From Nitratireductor sp. (lineage in GTDB: Bacteria; Pseudomonadota; Alphaproteobacteria; Rhizobiales; Rhizobiaceae): DNA of 64,000 nt. The translations under genes were made by a program, and so were the position numbers. The first letter of the stretch is position 1. Each line of letters begins with the position of its first letter. Below the pieces are notes generated by a model. That model worked only from the letters and a program-made list of their open reading frames with translations, did not search any database and had not been told where the DNA came from. Shown here in pieces: positions 7,907 through 17,097 of this stretch. The stretch lies in NCBI GenBank assembly GCA_017854535.1, contig JAFMHL010000011.1, positions 1 through 64,000 of the forward strand. Direction: 5' to 3'.

Positions 7907-9268
7907 ATGGCACAAGGCATGGCAGAGTTTGTTTCCACACTCTCCTATCAGGATTTACCGAAAGACTTGTTGGTACTTCTCAGACGCAGTTTTGCGGACA
8001 CGATGGGCGTGGCAGCCATTGGGTCTACCAGCCCACTTTCTGACATTGCACAACGAGGAGCAAAAATCCTCTTCGGTTCAACCGCTGAAAGTACCAGCCG
8101 ATCTTTGATGCAAGGCAACGAGCTTAGTGCGGCGGGTGCTGCAATGGCTGGTGCCTTTATGGTGGATAGCGTTGATGCCCATGATGGCACAACGCCCAAT
8201 AAAGGACATGCTGGCTCCGCTGTTTTTCCGGCCCTGCTGGCAGTGGCTGATGCTATGCGTGTGAAGGGCACGAAAATAAATGGCAAGGATTTTGCCGTTT
8301 GGTTGGCAGCCGCCTATGAGGTCAGTTACCGGGCAGGTCAAGTTCAACATGCTACTTGCCCTGATTATCACACTTCCGGTGCCTGGACGGCTGTCGGAGT
8401 TGCGGCCACGACTGCTAAAATGCTTGGTTGCTCACCAGAGCAAATTCGTCACGCAGCTGGCATTGGTGAATATCATGGTCCGCGCAGCCAGATGATGCGC
8501 TGCATCGATCATCCAACCATGGTTCGAGACGGCGTTGGTTGGGGAGCGCCATCTGGCGTAGTAGCTGCTTACCTCGCAAAAGAAGGTTTTACAGGTGCAC
8601 CAGCGCTGACTTGCGAAGGAGAGGGTGCTGAACCATTTTGGAAAGATTTAGGGCAGAGTTGGCTGACAGTGGCGCATACCCACTACAAGGCCTATCCGTG
8701 TTGCCGTTGGGCGCATCCATCAATAGATGCTGTTAAAGACCTTGTTGCAAAGCATAATTTGACCCACGAGCAGATTTCTGCGGTGGAGATCAGGACGTTT
8801 CACTATGCAACAAGGTTGGCTGGTTATGAGCCGAAGACGCCAGATGAATTTGCCTATTCCATTGCATTCCCTGTGGCGACTATGTTGGTGCGCGGTAAAT
8901 TAGGTGCAGCTGAATTAACCCCGGAAACATTGAATGATCCAGATATATTACGGATCAGCCGAGCCACGCAGTTGATTGATGATCCAGAGATGACAGCGCG
9001 CAGCGTTCAACAAAGATGGGCAGCGGTTACTCTGAAAACTCATGATGGTGGCGTATTCATTGCTGAACCACGAACCGCGCGGGGAGACAAAGATGATCCT
9101 TTGTCGGATCAGGATATCAAAGAGAAATATCAAATGTTCACTGATGGCATTTTGGACCCAAGTAAGGGTGAAGAATTGTTCGGGTTAGGATCAAATTTTG
9201 ATGAGCTTGATGGTAGCAGTTTCGACCGATTGATGGATTTGTGCCTGGGCGGAGCTTTGAAGGCGTGA
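7907..9268 (+). CDS. MmgE/PrpD family protein
   Basis: A 453-residue member of the MmgE/PrpD family, which contains 2-methylcitrate dehydratase, cis-aconitate decarboxylase and related dehydratases. Family features include DTMGVAAIG near residue 27, a conserved DAHDGT at about 84-89 and the YPCCRWAHP region near 263. The exact reaction is not determined; a link to propionate metabolism is suggested only by prpE further along. I start at the ATG at 7907, six bases after GGGAG, over TTG and GTG codons just before it. The next gene starts inside its stop codon. Confidence 0.88.
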   Translation: MAQGMAEFVSTLSYQDLPKDLLVLLRRSFADTMGVAAIGSTSPLSDIAQRGAKILFGSTAESTSRSLMQGNELSAAGAAMAGAFMVDSVDAHDGTTPNKGHAGSAVFPALLAVADAMRVKGTKINGKDFAVWLAAAYEVSYRAGQVQHATCPDYHTSGAWTAVGVAATTAKMLGCSPEQIRHAAGIGEYHGPRSQMMRCIDHPTMVRDGVGWGAPSGVVAAYLAKEGFTGAPALTCEGEGAEPFWKDLGQSWLTVAHTHYKAYPCCRWAHPSIDAVKDLVAKHNLTHEQISAVEIRTFHYATRLAGYEPKTPDEFAYSIAFPVATMLVRGKLGAAELTPETLNDPDILRISRATQLIDDPEMTARSVQQRWAAVTLKTHDGGVFIAEPRTARGDKDDPLSDQDIKEKYQMFTDGILDPSKGEELFGLGSNFDELDGSSFDRLMDLCLGGALKA

Positions 9269-9837
9269 GCGATCTCAATCTTGAAACCGAGCGTTTGCTT
9301 TTACGACCGCTTGTGGAAACGGACATAGATATTTGCACAGCGCTGTATACCAGCCCCGATGTAATGCGCTTTATCAGGGCTCCCAAAACCAACGAAAAAG
9401 TTATTGAGGAAATGCCTCATATTTGTAGGCGCGGAGGAAATGGGCAGTTAGGCGTTTGGTGTGTCCATGATCGTAGCAATGGGGAAAAGATTGGTACGGC
9501 TATTTTATTGCCTTTGCCGATAAACGAAACGGATATTGAATGGTTGAAGCTGCAAGAGGATCGATTTCCATCGGGTGAAATCCAAATAGGATATATGTTC
9601 AAGAAAGAACATTGGGGGCAAGGATATGCCACTGAAGCTTGCATCCGATTGCTGCGATTCGCCTTTGAAAATACCCAATTGATGGAAGTCGTAGCGGTTA
9701 TCGACAAAGACAATATTGCGTCAAGAACCGTCTTGACCAAAGCTGGTCTCGCCTTCGAAAATGGCCGCCGCGCCTATGGTATTGAGGATGTGCCTAGCTT
9801 TAGAATTAAGAAAAAGGATTGGTTGGCGCAGGATTAA
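9265..9837 (+). CDS. GNAT family N-acetyltransferase (RimJ/RimL-like)
   Basis: A 190-residue acetyltransferase beginning with the typical LETERLLLRPL strand-helix segment and containing the acetyl-CoA binding motif in KKEHWGQGYATEA (about residues 112-124) and a second conserved IDKDNIASRTVLTKAGL segment. It would transfer an acetyl group from acetyl-CoA to an amine on a protein, antibiotic or small molecule. The GTG start overlaps the stop of the upstream gene as GTGA, indicating translational coupling. Substrate unknown. Confidence 0.85.
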   Translation: MSDLNLETERLLLRPLVETDIDICTALYTSPDVMRFIRAPKTNEKVIEEMPHICRRGGNGQLGVWCVHDRSNGEKIGTAILLPLPINETDIEWLKLQEDRFPSGEIQIGYMFKKEHWGQGYATEACIRLLRFAFENTQLMEVVAVIDKDNIASRTVLTKAGLAFENGRRAYGIEDVPSFRIKKKDWLAQD

Positions 9838-9903
9838 GTTCGCCGGCTCGCATTTTCAGTGAGAAGGTGCCTTTGTGAAATTAGTTACAGGTGAGGAGTT
9901 AAG

Positions 9904-10356
9904 ATGAAGCAAGATGTTGAAGTTCGGCCTTTGGCTGCAGATGATCGAGCGCAGTGGGATCGACTCTATCAAGCCTATGCTGAGTTTTATAAAGTAGAAC
10001 AGACACCAGAAATGCGTGACCGAGTGTGGTCATGGCTTCATGACCCTGCCCACGAAGTGAAATGCCTTGTCGCCCTCAAGGATAGTGGTGAGCTGATTGG
10101 GATAACCCATTACAGACCATTTGCCAGACCACTTGCTGCGGCCATGGGGTGTTATCTGGATGATCTGTTTGTGACGCCGCAGGCTCGCGGCAGTGGCGCG
10201 GTCGATGCATTAATAGATGGTGTGAAAGCAGTATCTCTTGAGCGCGGATGGTCTGTGGTTCGCTGGATTACTGCGGAAGATAATTACAGAGGGCGCGGTG
10301 TGTATGACCGCGTTGCCAGCCGCACCCAATGGGTTACCTATGAAATAAAACTATGA
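9904..10356 (+). CDS. GNAT family N-acetyltransferase
   Basis: A 150-residue GNAT enzyme with the core LDDLFVTPQARGSGAVDALID (strand beta4 and acetyl-CoA loop, about residues 82-100) and a C-terminal RGRGVYDRVA segment that resembles the usual A..LYe..GF ending, here with VAS in place of the common GF. GAGGAG precedes the ATG by about six bases. It follows another GNAT gene after 66 bases. The acceptor cannot be predicted. Confidence 0.85.
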   Translation: MKQDVEVRPLAADDRAQWDRLYQAYAEFYKVEQTPEMRDRVWSWLHDPAHEVKCLVALKDSGELIGITHYRPFARPLAAAMGCYLDDLFVTPQARGSGAVDALIDGVKAVSLERGWSVVRWITAEDNYRGRGVYDRVASRTQWVTYEIKL

Positions 10357-10379
10357 AAAAAGGCGGGAACCTCCCGCCT
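10354..10379 (-). terminator. Rho-independent terminator after prpE
   Basis: AGGCGGGA and TCCCGCCT form an eight-pair stem with a three-base loop; on the minus strand six T residues follow. It lies just after the prpE stop and may also slow transcription from the GNAT gene on the other strand. Confidence 0.8.
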
Positions 10380-10383
10380 CAGA

Positions 10384-12288
10384 TTATCCTTGGACCATGA
10401 TACCGCGTCGTTTCAAAGCATCGGTAATTTCATCGAGAATTGCTGGATCATCGATAGTGGCTGGCATTTTCCACTGTTCGCCATCTGCGATTTTTTGAAT
10501 GGTCGCGCGTAGGATTTTTCCTGATCGTGTTTTTGGTAAACGCGGTATTACCAAGGCGGTTTTGAATGCGGCAACAGGTCCGATTTTTTCGCGAACCAGT
10601 TTCACGATTTCTTTTTCAATCTCCGCTTCGCTGGCTGTTACAACTTTGTTGAGAATCAACAAGCCCAAAGGCATTTGGCCTTTCAGTTTGTCAGCGATGC
10701 CAATGACCGCGCATTCAGCCACATCTTTATGTCCTGAGATAACTTCTTCCATCGCACCTGTTGAAAGGCGATGGCCGGCGACATTGATGATGTCGTCCGT
10801 TCTTGCCATGATGAACAAATACCCATCTTCATCAACAAAGCCCGCATCAGCAGTTTTGTAATATCCTGGGAACTCTTCTAGATAGGCTTTTTTGAAGCGG
10901 TCTTCAGCATTCCATAAAGTTGGCAGACTGCCGGGTGGCAAGGGAAGCTTGATCACAACATTGCCAAGGGTTTCTGCTTTCACTTCATGACCAGCATCGT
11001 CAAGAACGCGGATATCGTAGCCGGGCATCGCAACCGTTGGCGATCCGTATTTTATGGGGAGTGCCCCAAGACCAACCGGATTGCCTGCAATGGTCCAACC
11101 GGTTTCCGTTTGCCACCAATGGTCGTAAACGGGAACGTTTAATTTGTCCTCGGCCCAGTTAATTGTGTCTGTGTCTGCGCGCTCGCCTGCAAGGAACAGG
11201 GCGCGGAAGCTGGACATGTCATAATCGCCAATAAACTCACCTTGCGGATCCTCTTTTTTGATAGCGCGAAATGCCGTTGGAGCAGTGAAAAGCGTGGTGA
11301 TCTTATGTTCTGAAATCACCCGCCAGAATGTTCCAGCGTCCGGCGTGCCGACTGGCTTGCCTTCAAATAAAATTGTTGTGCAGCCATGAAGCAAAGGTGC
11401 GTAGACAATATAAGAGTGACCGACCACCCAACCGACATCAGACGCAGCCCAATAAACTTCGCCCGGCTCTACGTTGTAGATCGCTTTCATGGACCATTTG
11501 AGCGCCACCATATGTCCGCCATTGTCGCGAACCACGCCTTTGGGTTGGCCGGTAGTGCCGGAGGTGTACAAAATATAAAGCGGGTCCGTAGCTGCAACTT
11601 CTACACAGGGTACTTTTTCATTGGCGGCTTTGGCAGCAGAAACATGTTTGTCATAATCCAGATCACGACCATCGATAAGGTCACATGATTGTTGATCTCG
11701 CTGCAGGATGATACAGGTCGATGGCTTATTCTTCGACATTGCAATGGCTTCATCCAGAAGCGGTTTATAGGCAACAACACGGCCGGGCTCGATGCCGCAA
11801 GAAGCAGAGATGATCATTTTTGGTGTCGCATCATCAATTCGTGTCGCCAACTCGCTGGCAGCAAAACCGCCGAATACGACGGAATGAATTGCGCCAATGC
11901 GCGCGCAGGCAAGCATGGCAAAAGCAGCTTCAGGAACCATGGGCATATAGATGATAACGCGGTCGCCTTTGGTTATGCCTTTTTTTTGCATAACACTGGC
12001 GAGTGCTTCTACTTCATCAAGCAGTTCTTCATAAGTGTAAATGCGCTGACTGCCTGTGATAGGACTATCATAAATGATGGCAGGTTGCCCTGCGCGTCCG
12101 CGTTCCACATGGCGGTCGACACTGTTGTAACAGGTATTGCAGGATGCGCCCGCAAACCAACGGCTCGTCTTATCGTCGAAGATTTTATCGGCTGGCTTAT
12201 ACCAATCAATTTCTTTGGCGGCGTTTGCCCAAAACCCTTCAGGGTCTTTTTGCCATCCCTGATAAATCTCGTGATATTTCGATGCCAT
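10384..12288 (-). CDS. prpE: Propionyl-CoA synthetase
   Basis: A 634-residue acyl-CoA synthetase with the adenylate-forming signature YTSGTTGQPKGVV (about residues 243-255), the SDVGWVVGHSY region and the C-terminal catalytic lysine in RSGKILRATI. The N-terminal YHEIYQGWQKDPEGFW and WFAGASCNTCYNSVDRH segments match the PrpE subgroup rather than acetyl-CoA synthetase. It converts propionate, ATP and CoA to propionyl-CoA in the cytosol. TGGGAGAG precedes the ATG. It is followed by a strong terminator and stands alone, so regulation by acetylation at the conserved lysine is possible but only by analogy. Confidence 0.9.
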   Translation of the reverse strand: MASKYHEIYQGWQKDPEGFWANAAKEIDWYKPADKIFDDKTSRWFAGASCNTCYNSVDRHVERGRAGQPAIIYDSPITGSQRIYTYEELLDEVEALASVMQKKGITKGDRVIIYMPMVPEAAFAMLACARIGAIHSVVFGGFAASELATRIDDATPKMIISASCGIEPGRVVAYKPLLDEAIAMSKNKPSTCIILQRDQQSCDLIDGRDLDYDKHVSAAKAANEKVPCVEVAATDPLYILYTSGTTGQPKGVVRDNGGHMVALKWSMKAIYNVEPGEVYWAASDVGWVVGHSYIVYAPLLHGCTTILFEGKPVGTPDAGTFWRVISEHKITTLFTAPTAFRAIKKEDPQGEFIGDYDMSSFRALFLAGERADTDTINWAEDKLNVPVYDHWWQTETGWTIAGNPVGLGALPIKYGSPTVAMPGYDIRVLDDAGHEVKAETLGNVVIKLPLPPGSLPTLWNAEDRFKKAYLEEFPGYYKTADAGFVDEDGYLFIMARTDDIINVAGHRLSTGAMEEVISGHKDVAECAVIGIADKLKGQMPLGLLILNKVVTASEAEIEKEIVKLVREKIGPVAAFKTALVIPRLPKTRSGKILRATIQKIADGEQWKMPATIDDPAILDEITDALKRRGIMVQG

Positions 12289-12436
12289 TTGTCTCTCCCA
12301 ATGTCTGTCGCAGGTAATGTCAGCGCTATCTCACAAACTCCCAAGACAGTAGTAATTTATACCTTCCAAAAAACATAAGTCCATGCAACCAAAGGCTGGT
12401 TTCGCCAAATAATGTTAATTGGTTTATTTATGCATT

Positions 12437-13030
12437 TCAGGATGGTTTTACAGAGGTTAAGAGATGTTCAAGCAAAACGGCCACCACAGCCTTTGCCCGT
12501 TTGTCCGTCGCCTTGGCGCGGTATAAGGCGATCATATGGGGTATTCGGAACATTGCAGTTGCATCTTCTACCAGACTAACGGCTTCGTTCAGATCATCGG
12601 TAGAAACAATTCCGTTTAATATTTCCGTTAGTTGTTCGGTTAGTTTGGAAGTGTGTCTTTCTACTATATCCAGATGGTCTTGGGCCATCGCAAGATAGGC
12701 TCTGAACATCGCAGGGTTTTCATCATATTTGTTTCGTTTGATGGTTAGAATCGCAAGAATGAATGCTTCAAGCTTTTCATTCTTATTCAAGCTTGATTGA
12801 ATAATCTTTGCTGTTTCAAATTCCACCTCTTGAAACCAATGGGTTGCCATTGCAGCCACGAGATCTTTTTTAGTTGCGAAGAAGCGGTGAGCATATGATT
12901 GTGATATGTTCATACGCTGAGCAACGTCTGATAATATCAAACGCTGCCCGCCTGATTCAGCAAGCAGCGTTTCGGCAATTGAAATCATTTCGCGGCGAAT
13001 TTTATCCGCGTCTGGTTTTGGCCGAGCCAT
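12437..13030 (-). CDS. TetR/AcrR family transcriptional regulator
   Basis: A 197-residue regulator with an N-terminal TetR-type helix-turn-helix (LSDVAQRMNISQSYAHRFF, about residues 33-51), followed by a helical ligand domain without recognisable ligand residues. It follows the membrane methyltransferase gene by 12 bases on the same strand, so both are probably one operon, and it may repress that operon. The effector is unknown. Confidence 0.88.
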   Translation of the reverse strand: MARPKPDADKIRREMISIAETLLAESGGQRLILSDVAQRMNISQSYAHRFFATKKDLVAAMATHWFQEVEFETAKIIQSSLNKNEKLEAFILAILTIKRNKYDENPAMFRAYLAMAQDHLDIVERHTSKLTEQLTEILNGIVSTDDLNEAVSLVEDATAMFRIPHMIALYRAKATDKRAKAVVAVLLEHLLTSVKPS

Positions 13031-13042
13031 AGTTTCTCCGCT

Positions 13043-13501
13043 TTATATCCAGCGGCGAACTCGTTGGATGTAATTTTCATAATCTGAGCCAAATGCCCTT
13101 TTCGCCGCGGCTTCTTCATATGGGATATACCACCAATTGGCAGCAATGAAAAAGAGGATTGGTGCAAGTAAGGCGCAGGCTGTGTTAACATAAAGTGCCG
13201 CCGCCAACAGCAGTATTGTGAAGCCCAAATACATAGGGTTTCTTGAAATGCGGAACAAACCGGACGTGACCAAATTTCTTGGTTCGCCAAATGTCATGAT
13301 TTCACTGTCGCTTTTCTTAAACTGTATCCGTGCGCCAATCAGCAAAATCAATCCGATAGGTAGAAGCAAATCCCACGGGAGCGGGCGGCTAGACCTTAGC
13401 TCGCCGAATGCTGGTGGATGATAGATATCAAGGACAAAAAGTGGAAGAAGTAACGACATAAATACTATTGGTGGGAGAATTCGGGGGAGCTTGGCAATCA
13501 T
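13043..13501 (-). CDS. Isoprenylcysteine/phospholipid methyltransferase-like membrane protein
   Basis: A 152-residue membrane protein with about four hydrophobic segments and the C-terminal signature of the ICMT/PEMT families: SGLFRISRNPMYLG at about residues 84-97 and YIPYEEAAAKRAFGSDYENY near the end, which form the SAM-binding site in homologues. It probably methylates a small molecule or lipid at the inner membrane. AAAGGA stands seven bases before the ATG. First gene of a likely two-gene operon with the TetR regulator. Confidence 0.82.
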   Translation of the reverse strand: MIAKLPRILPPIVFMSLLLPLFVLDIYHPPAFGELRSSRPLPWDLLLPIGLILLIGARIQFKKSDSEIMTFGEPRNLVTSGLFRISRNPMYLGFTILLLAAALYVNTACALLAPILFFIAANWWYIPYEEAAAKRAFGSDYENYIQRVRRWI

Positions 13502-13529
13502 TTTTAAATCCTTTTTTATTAAAAGATAA

Positions 13530-13559
13530 AAATAATTATTTATTATACGCCTTTGTCAA
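13530..13559 (-). promoter_or_regulatory. Possible promoter/operator of the methyltransferase-tetR operon
   Basis: On the minus strand a TTGACA hexamer (13554-13559) is followed 17 bases later by an AT-rich hexamer, and the perfect 12-base palindrome AAATAATTATTT (13530-13541) overlaps that position, about 30 bases before the start codon. It could be a -35 element with a TetR operator, but the region is so AT-rich that chance is likely. Confidence 0.25.
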
Positions 13560-13598
13560 GTAATGTTCGAGACTCGATTTTAGACCATTCAGTTGAGG

Positions 13599-14339
13599 TT
13601 ATTTTTTGACAGTTATCTGTTCGACCAGATATGCGCCTAAATTCTCTGCCCATTCACGATAGCCTTTTTCAGAGGCGTGAAAGCCATCGACAGAAAAGTT
13701 TTCAGGAATAACTTGCCATTCAGGATCTGGTGCCAAAGCGCCACGTTCCAGGCAAAGAATTTTACCGTTCCTGTTGAGGATGCGTGAACGCATGCCGAGA
13801 ATTTTGTTGAGCGGAGAGGGCAGCGCAGGAATGCCTTCCATATCTATGATCCCTGACCAGACAATGCGCGCTTTGGGAAATTTCGAACGTAGGGCATAAA
13901 TCAGCGTGCCGAAGTTTTTGCAAAAGGTTTTGCCACGATGCCAGTTCTTGGCGTCATTGGTGCCGATGTTCAAACAAATGAAATCATATGCTTCAGGCCC
14001 CAAATGGGGAACTACAAAATCTCTGATCTGATCTGCAGTGGCACTGTTGTTTCCAGCAATGCGAAGCTGGACTGGGCGTTTTGTAAGTTCTGAAACAACA
14101 CCGGGTAGTTGGCCACCCAAAGAACTTTTAATATCGATTACCCCAACACCGGCAGCAGAGCTGTCGCCGATCAATAAAATACGAATAGGCTCTTTAGCGG
14201 TGCTGTTTGGCCCGGCCTTTATCCAGCCTTCGTGCCTAGGTGGTTCAAGCCGTAAAGAACGGCGGCGCACAGCAAGACCCTGCCAAACATATATGGGAAG
14301 AGAAAGCCAAGAGAGAGGTGAGTCAAAACGTGATGTCAT
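13599..14339 (-). CDS. SGNH/GDSL hydrolase family protein
   Basis: A 246-residue protein with the four SGNH blocks: GDSSAAGVGV (nucleophile Ser, about residues 59-68), a Gly in LGGQLPG or IAGNNSA, GTND (about 125-128) and the catalytic Asp/His pair in DGFHAS near the end. Such enzymes are esterases, lipases or acyltransferases. An N-terminal hydrophobic stretch (LSWLSLPIYVWQGLAV) may act as a membrane anchor. The ATG at 14339 has no good ribosome site; TTG at 14357 is an alternative. It lies downstream of the aldolase gene on the same strand with about a 95-base gap. Confidence 0.8.
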   Translation of the reverse strand: MTSRFDSPLSWLSLPIYVWQGLAVRRRSLRLEPPRHEGWIKAGPNSTAKEPIRILLIGDSSAAGVGVIDIKSSLGGQLPGVVSELTKRPVQLRIAGNNSATADQIRDFVVPHLGPEAYDFICLNIGTNDAKNWHRGKTFCKNFGTLIYALRSKFPKARIVWSGIIDMEGIPALPSPLNKILGMRSRILNRNGKILCLERGALAPDPEWQVIPENFSVDGFHASEKGYREWAENLGAYLVEQITVKK

Positions 14340-14435
14340 GGCGGCTGATATAAACAAGGTGCAGAAAAAGAAAAGCCCGCGCTTTTGATTAAGTAGCGCG
14401 AGCTGATCTGTTTTCGGACAAGCTAAGCAGAAAAT

Positions 14436-15329
14436 TTATGCAGCGCAGGACGCGTCGTAAATACTTTTGATGGTTGCTGCCAGCAGGGCGTCGAATTCCG
14501 CATCAGATTGTTTTGCCGAGAGGCCTTCTGCCGTTGCCCGTGAGAAGCTAGCGATCATGCCTTGGTTGGCGGCCAGCATGCGGTTAGCCTCGTCCCGCGA
14601 ATAACCACCGGAAAGCGCCACAACGCGCATGACGCGGGGATCATCAATCAGTGGTTTATAAAGATTGGCTTTGTTTGGAAGCGACAATTTCAGCATGATT
14701 GGATTATCAGCTTTAACGCTTGAAAGGTTTTTCTGAATTTCGCTGAGCAATATTTCTTCAGCCTCTGATTTGTCTGAGATTGTAATATTAATTTCAGGCT
14801 CAAGAATTGGAACCAGATCATGGGTCAGTATCTGGTGACCTACTTCAAACTGCTGGGCAATGTTGGCGGCAATACCCTTTTCATTGGCTGCATTGATTAC
14901 TGAGCGCATCTTTGTGCCGAATACATTTTTTGAGGCTGCGCGTTTCAACAATTGGTCCAGATCAGGCATTGGTTTTAACAACTGGCTACCGTCTTGTTCG
15001 TCAGCCAATCCTTTGTCGACTTTCAGGAAAGGAACAACACCGCGCTTCTGCCAAAGGTAATCAGCCGTTGGCATGCCATCGATTTCACCATCCATGGTAC
15101 GCTCAAACAAAATGGCACCAATAACGCTGTCACCGGTAAAAGCTGGAGATTTGATAATACGGGCCCGCATTTGGTGCATCAGTGCGAACATTTCTTCTTC
15201 GGTTTTCCATGCTCCTTCTTCGATGCCATATTGTCCCAAGGCTTTTGGGGTAGAGCCACCTGATTGATCAAGGGCTGCAATAAACCCGTCTTTTGACGCC
15301 ATCTGTTTTGCCATGGAAGCATTCGACAT
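14436..15329 (-). CDS. Fructose-bisphosphate aldolase, class I
   Basis: A 297-residue enzyme that cleaves fructose 1,6-bisphosphate through a Schiff base. The N-terminal GFIAALDQSGGSTPKAL (about residues 15-31), the DLVPILEPEI segment (about 171-180) and the lysine-containing MLKLSLPNK (about 208-216) are characteristic of class I aldolases. GAGGAG precedes the ATG. It is the last gene of the tkt-gap-pgk-aldolase group, although a terminator after pgk separates it from pgk, implying partial independent transcription from the 282-base gap upstream. Confidence 0.92.
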   Translation of the reverse strand: MSNASMAKQMASKDGFIAALDQSGGSTPKALGQYGIEEGAWKTEEEMFALMHQMRARIIKSPAFTGDSVIGAILFERTMDGEIDGMPTADYLWQKRGVVPFLKVDKGLADEQDGSQLLKPMPDLDQLLKRAASKNVFGTKMRSVINAANEKGIAANIAQQFEVGHQILTHDLVPILEPEINITISDKSEAEEILLSEIQKNLSSVKADNPIMLKLSLPNKANLYKPLIDDPRVMRVVALSGGYSRDEANRMLAANQGMIASFSRATAEGLSAKQSDAEFDALLAATIKSIYDASCAA

Positions 15330-15552
15330 TCATATTCTCCTCTAAATTCCGCACCAAGTGTTCGGCATGAACCTGTTACCTTGCGCTTAACAGAAGATAA
15401 GCCGAGTGGAAATTGGGGGAGGGTGCTCTTAAACCGTTTGAAATTTTTTCAATCGTTTGAAAGTTGTGGTTTTGGAAATTAAGCTTAACAGGCAAGATTT
15501 ACGTTTGGTGAATTTGGACTTTTGTGGCCTCATGCCATAGTTGAAAGATCGC

Positions 15553-15585
15553 ACAAAAAAACCCGCCAACCAAAGGCTGACGGGT
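15553..15585 (-). terminator. Rho-independent terminator after pgk
   Basis: On the minus strand an imperfect stem (ACCCGTC..AGCC with GGCGGGT) is followed by seven T residues, 27 bases after the pgk stop. It partly separates pgk from the aldolase gene. Confidence 0.7.
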
Positions 15586-15611
15586 CAATTTTGTTTTATT
15601 CTTGGATCAGA

Positions 15612-16799
15612 CTAACCAAGCACTTTTACTCCCGGCAGTTCCTTGCCTTCCATCCATTCAAGGAAAGCGCCACCAGCGGTTGAAACATAAGTAAGATCAT
15701 CTGCGACGCCCGCATGTTTCATAGCTGAAACCGTATCGCCGCCGCCAGCCACCGAAATCAATTTTCCAGCCTTGGTTTGGGTAGCTGCAAATTGGGCTGT
15801 TGCCACGGTGGCTTTATCAAAGGGTGTAATTTCGAACGCACCCAGTGGGCCGTTCCAGATTATTGTTTCTGCTTTGGCAAAGGCTGCATTTATGGCTTCA
15901 ACGGTTTTTGGACCAGCATCCAGGATCATGCCGCCTTCGGTGACAGCATCAATGCCTGTGATGGTGTTTTCAGCGCCAGCTTTAAACTCTTTTGCGACAA
16001 CACAATCGATCGGAAGCAAAATAGCACAATTTTGTTTTACTGCTTCGTCAATAATGTTTCGGGCAGTATCTGCCAGATCATGTTCGCATAGAGATTTTTG
16101 AACATTGTGTCCTTGAGCGGCGAGGAAAGTGTTTGCCATGCCGCCGCCGATGACCAGCGTATCAACTTTGGAAACAAGGTTGAGCAACAGGTCCAATTTG
16201 GTTGAAACTTTTGCACCGCCTACAACGGCGACAACCGGATGTTTAGGATTTCCAAGGGCGGCGCTAAGGGCTTCAAGTTCTGCTTGCATGGTTCGGCCCG
16301 CTACGGCTGGCAGTTTATTTGCCAAGCCAACGGTTGATGCATGGGCACGGTGCGCCGCAGAAAATGCGTCTGAAACAAAGATATCGCCATTGGCAGCAAG
16401 GGCGCCAGAAAATGCAATATCGTTGTTTTCTTCACCTTCGTGAAAGCGGGTGTTTTCCAAGAGCAGGACATCACCATCTTTCATGGCGTTTACGGCTACT
16501 TCTGCCATCGGGCCAATACAATCTGTGCCAAAAGCAACTGGTTTGCCAAGCATTTCTGACAAAGTGTGGGTGACCGGAGACAATGACATCTCCGGAACGA
16601 TCTTGCCTTTGGGGCGGTCGAAATGGGCAAGCAAGATAACCTTGCCGCCTTTGTCAGATATTTCTTTTATCGTCGGCAGAATTCTCTCGATACGGGTTGC
16701 ATCAGAGATTTTTCCGTTTTCCATGGGCACATTCAGATCAACGCGCACAAGGCAGCGTTTGCCGGAAACATCAATATCGTCGAGGGTTTTGAAGGTCAT
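15612..16799 (-). CDS. pgk: Phosphoglycerate kinase
   Basis: A 395-residue glycolytic kinase that interconverts 1,3-bisphosphoglycerate plus ADP and 3-phosphoglycerate plus ATP. It shows the N-terminal VRVDLNVPM signature (about residues 18-26), the substrate-binding HFDRPKG, the hinge [12 protein letters not shown] (about 193-204) and the nucleotide loop GGGDTVSAM near 353. Length is normal for the family. It begins 14 bases after the small membrane-protein gene and lies in the same transcription unit as gap and tkt. Confidence 0.96.
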   Translation of the reverse strand: MTFKTLDDIDVSGKRCLVRVDLNVPMENGKISDATRIERILPTIKEISDKGGKVILLAHFDRPKGKIVPEMSLSPVTHTLSEMLGKPVAFGTDCIGPMAEVAVNAMKDGDVLLLENTRFHEGEENNDIAFSGALAANGDIFVSDAFSAAHRAHASTVGLANKLPAVAGRTMQAELEALSAALGNPKHPVVAVVGGAKVSTKLDLLLNLVSKVDTLVIGGGMANTFLAAQGHNVQKSLCEHDLADTARNIIDEAVKQNCAILLPIDCVVAKEFKAGAENTITGIDAVTEGGMILDAGPKTVEAINAAFAKAETIIWNGPLGAFEITPFDKATVATAQFAATQTKAGKLISVAGGGDTVSAMKHAGVADDLTYVSTAGGAFLEWMEGKELPGVKVLG

Positions 16800-16813
16800 G
16801 GTTTTCTCTACTA

Positions 16814-17035
16814 TTACAATAATTGGTCATCGCCGGATGATTTATTAATGCCGATCCAAGTGGCATGGCCAGAGGCATCGCGCTGATCGCCATTCAGATC
16901 GTTCAGGTGGGCATCGCGCTTTTCGCGATTGATGGTTTTCTTGAAGGCTTTTGAAATGAAAAAGGCGAGCGCCAGAATTGCCAGCGCTACGCCTAGAAAG
17001 ATGAGGATGGTCGTTTCAGAATTTGAAGTGCTCAT
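16814..17035 (-). CDS. Small single-span membrane protein between gap and pgk
   Basis: A 73-residue protein with one N-terminal hydrophobic helix ([20 protein letters not shown], about residues 11-30) followed by a charged, polar tail. No family is recognised. It sits 62 bases after gap and 14 bases before pgk, on the same strand, so it is co-transcribed with glycolytic genes. AAGGAT lies six bases before the ATG. Whether it has a role in metabolism cannot be said; the position may be accidental. Confidence 0.65.
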   Translation of the reverse strand: MSTSNSETTILIFLGVALAILALAFFISKAFKKTINREKRDAHLNDLNGDQRDASGHATWIGINKSSGDDQLL

Positions 17036-17097
17036 CCTTTCATGTCCTTTTTTCGCGCATTCTTAACGTTTGATGTGACCATCAAAAGGAACGGGCT

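Noticed and set aside
9265-10356. Tandem GNAT genes considered as a toxin-antitoxin (GNAT/RHH) locus
   Set aside because: There is no ribbon-helix-helix partner and the two proteins belong to different GNAT groups.
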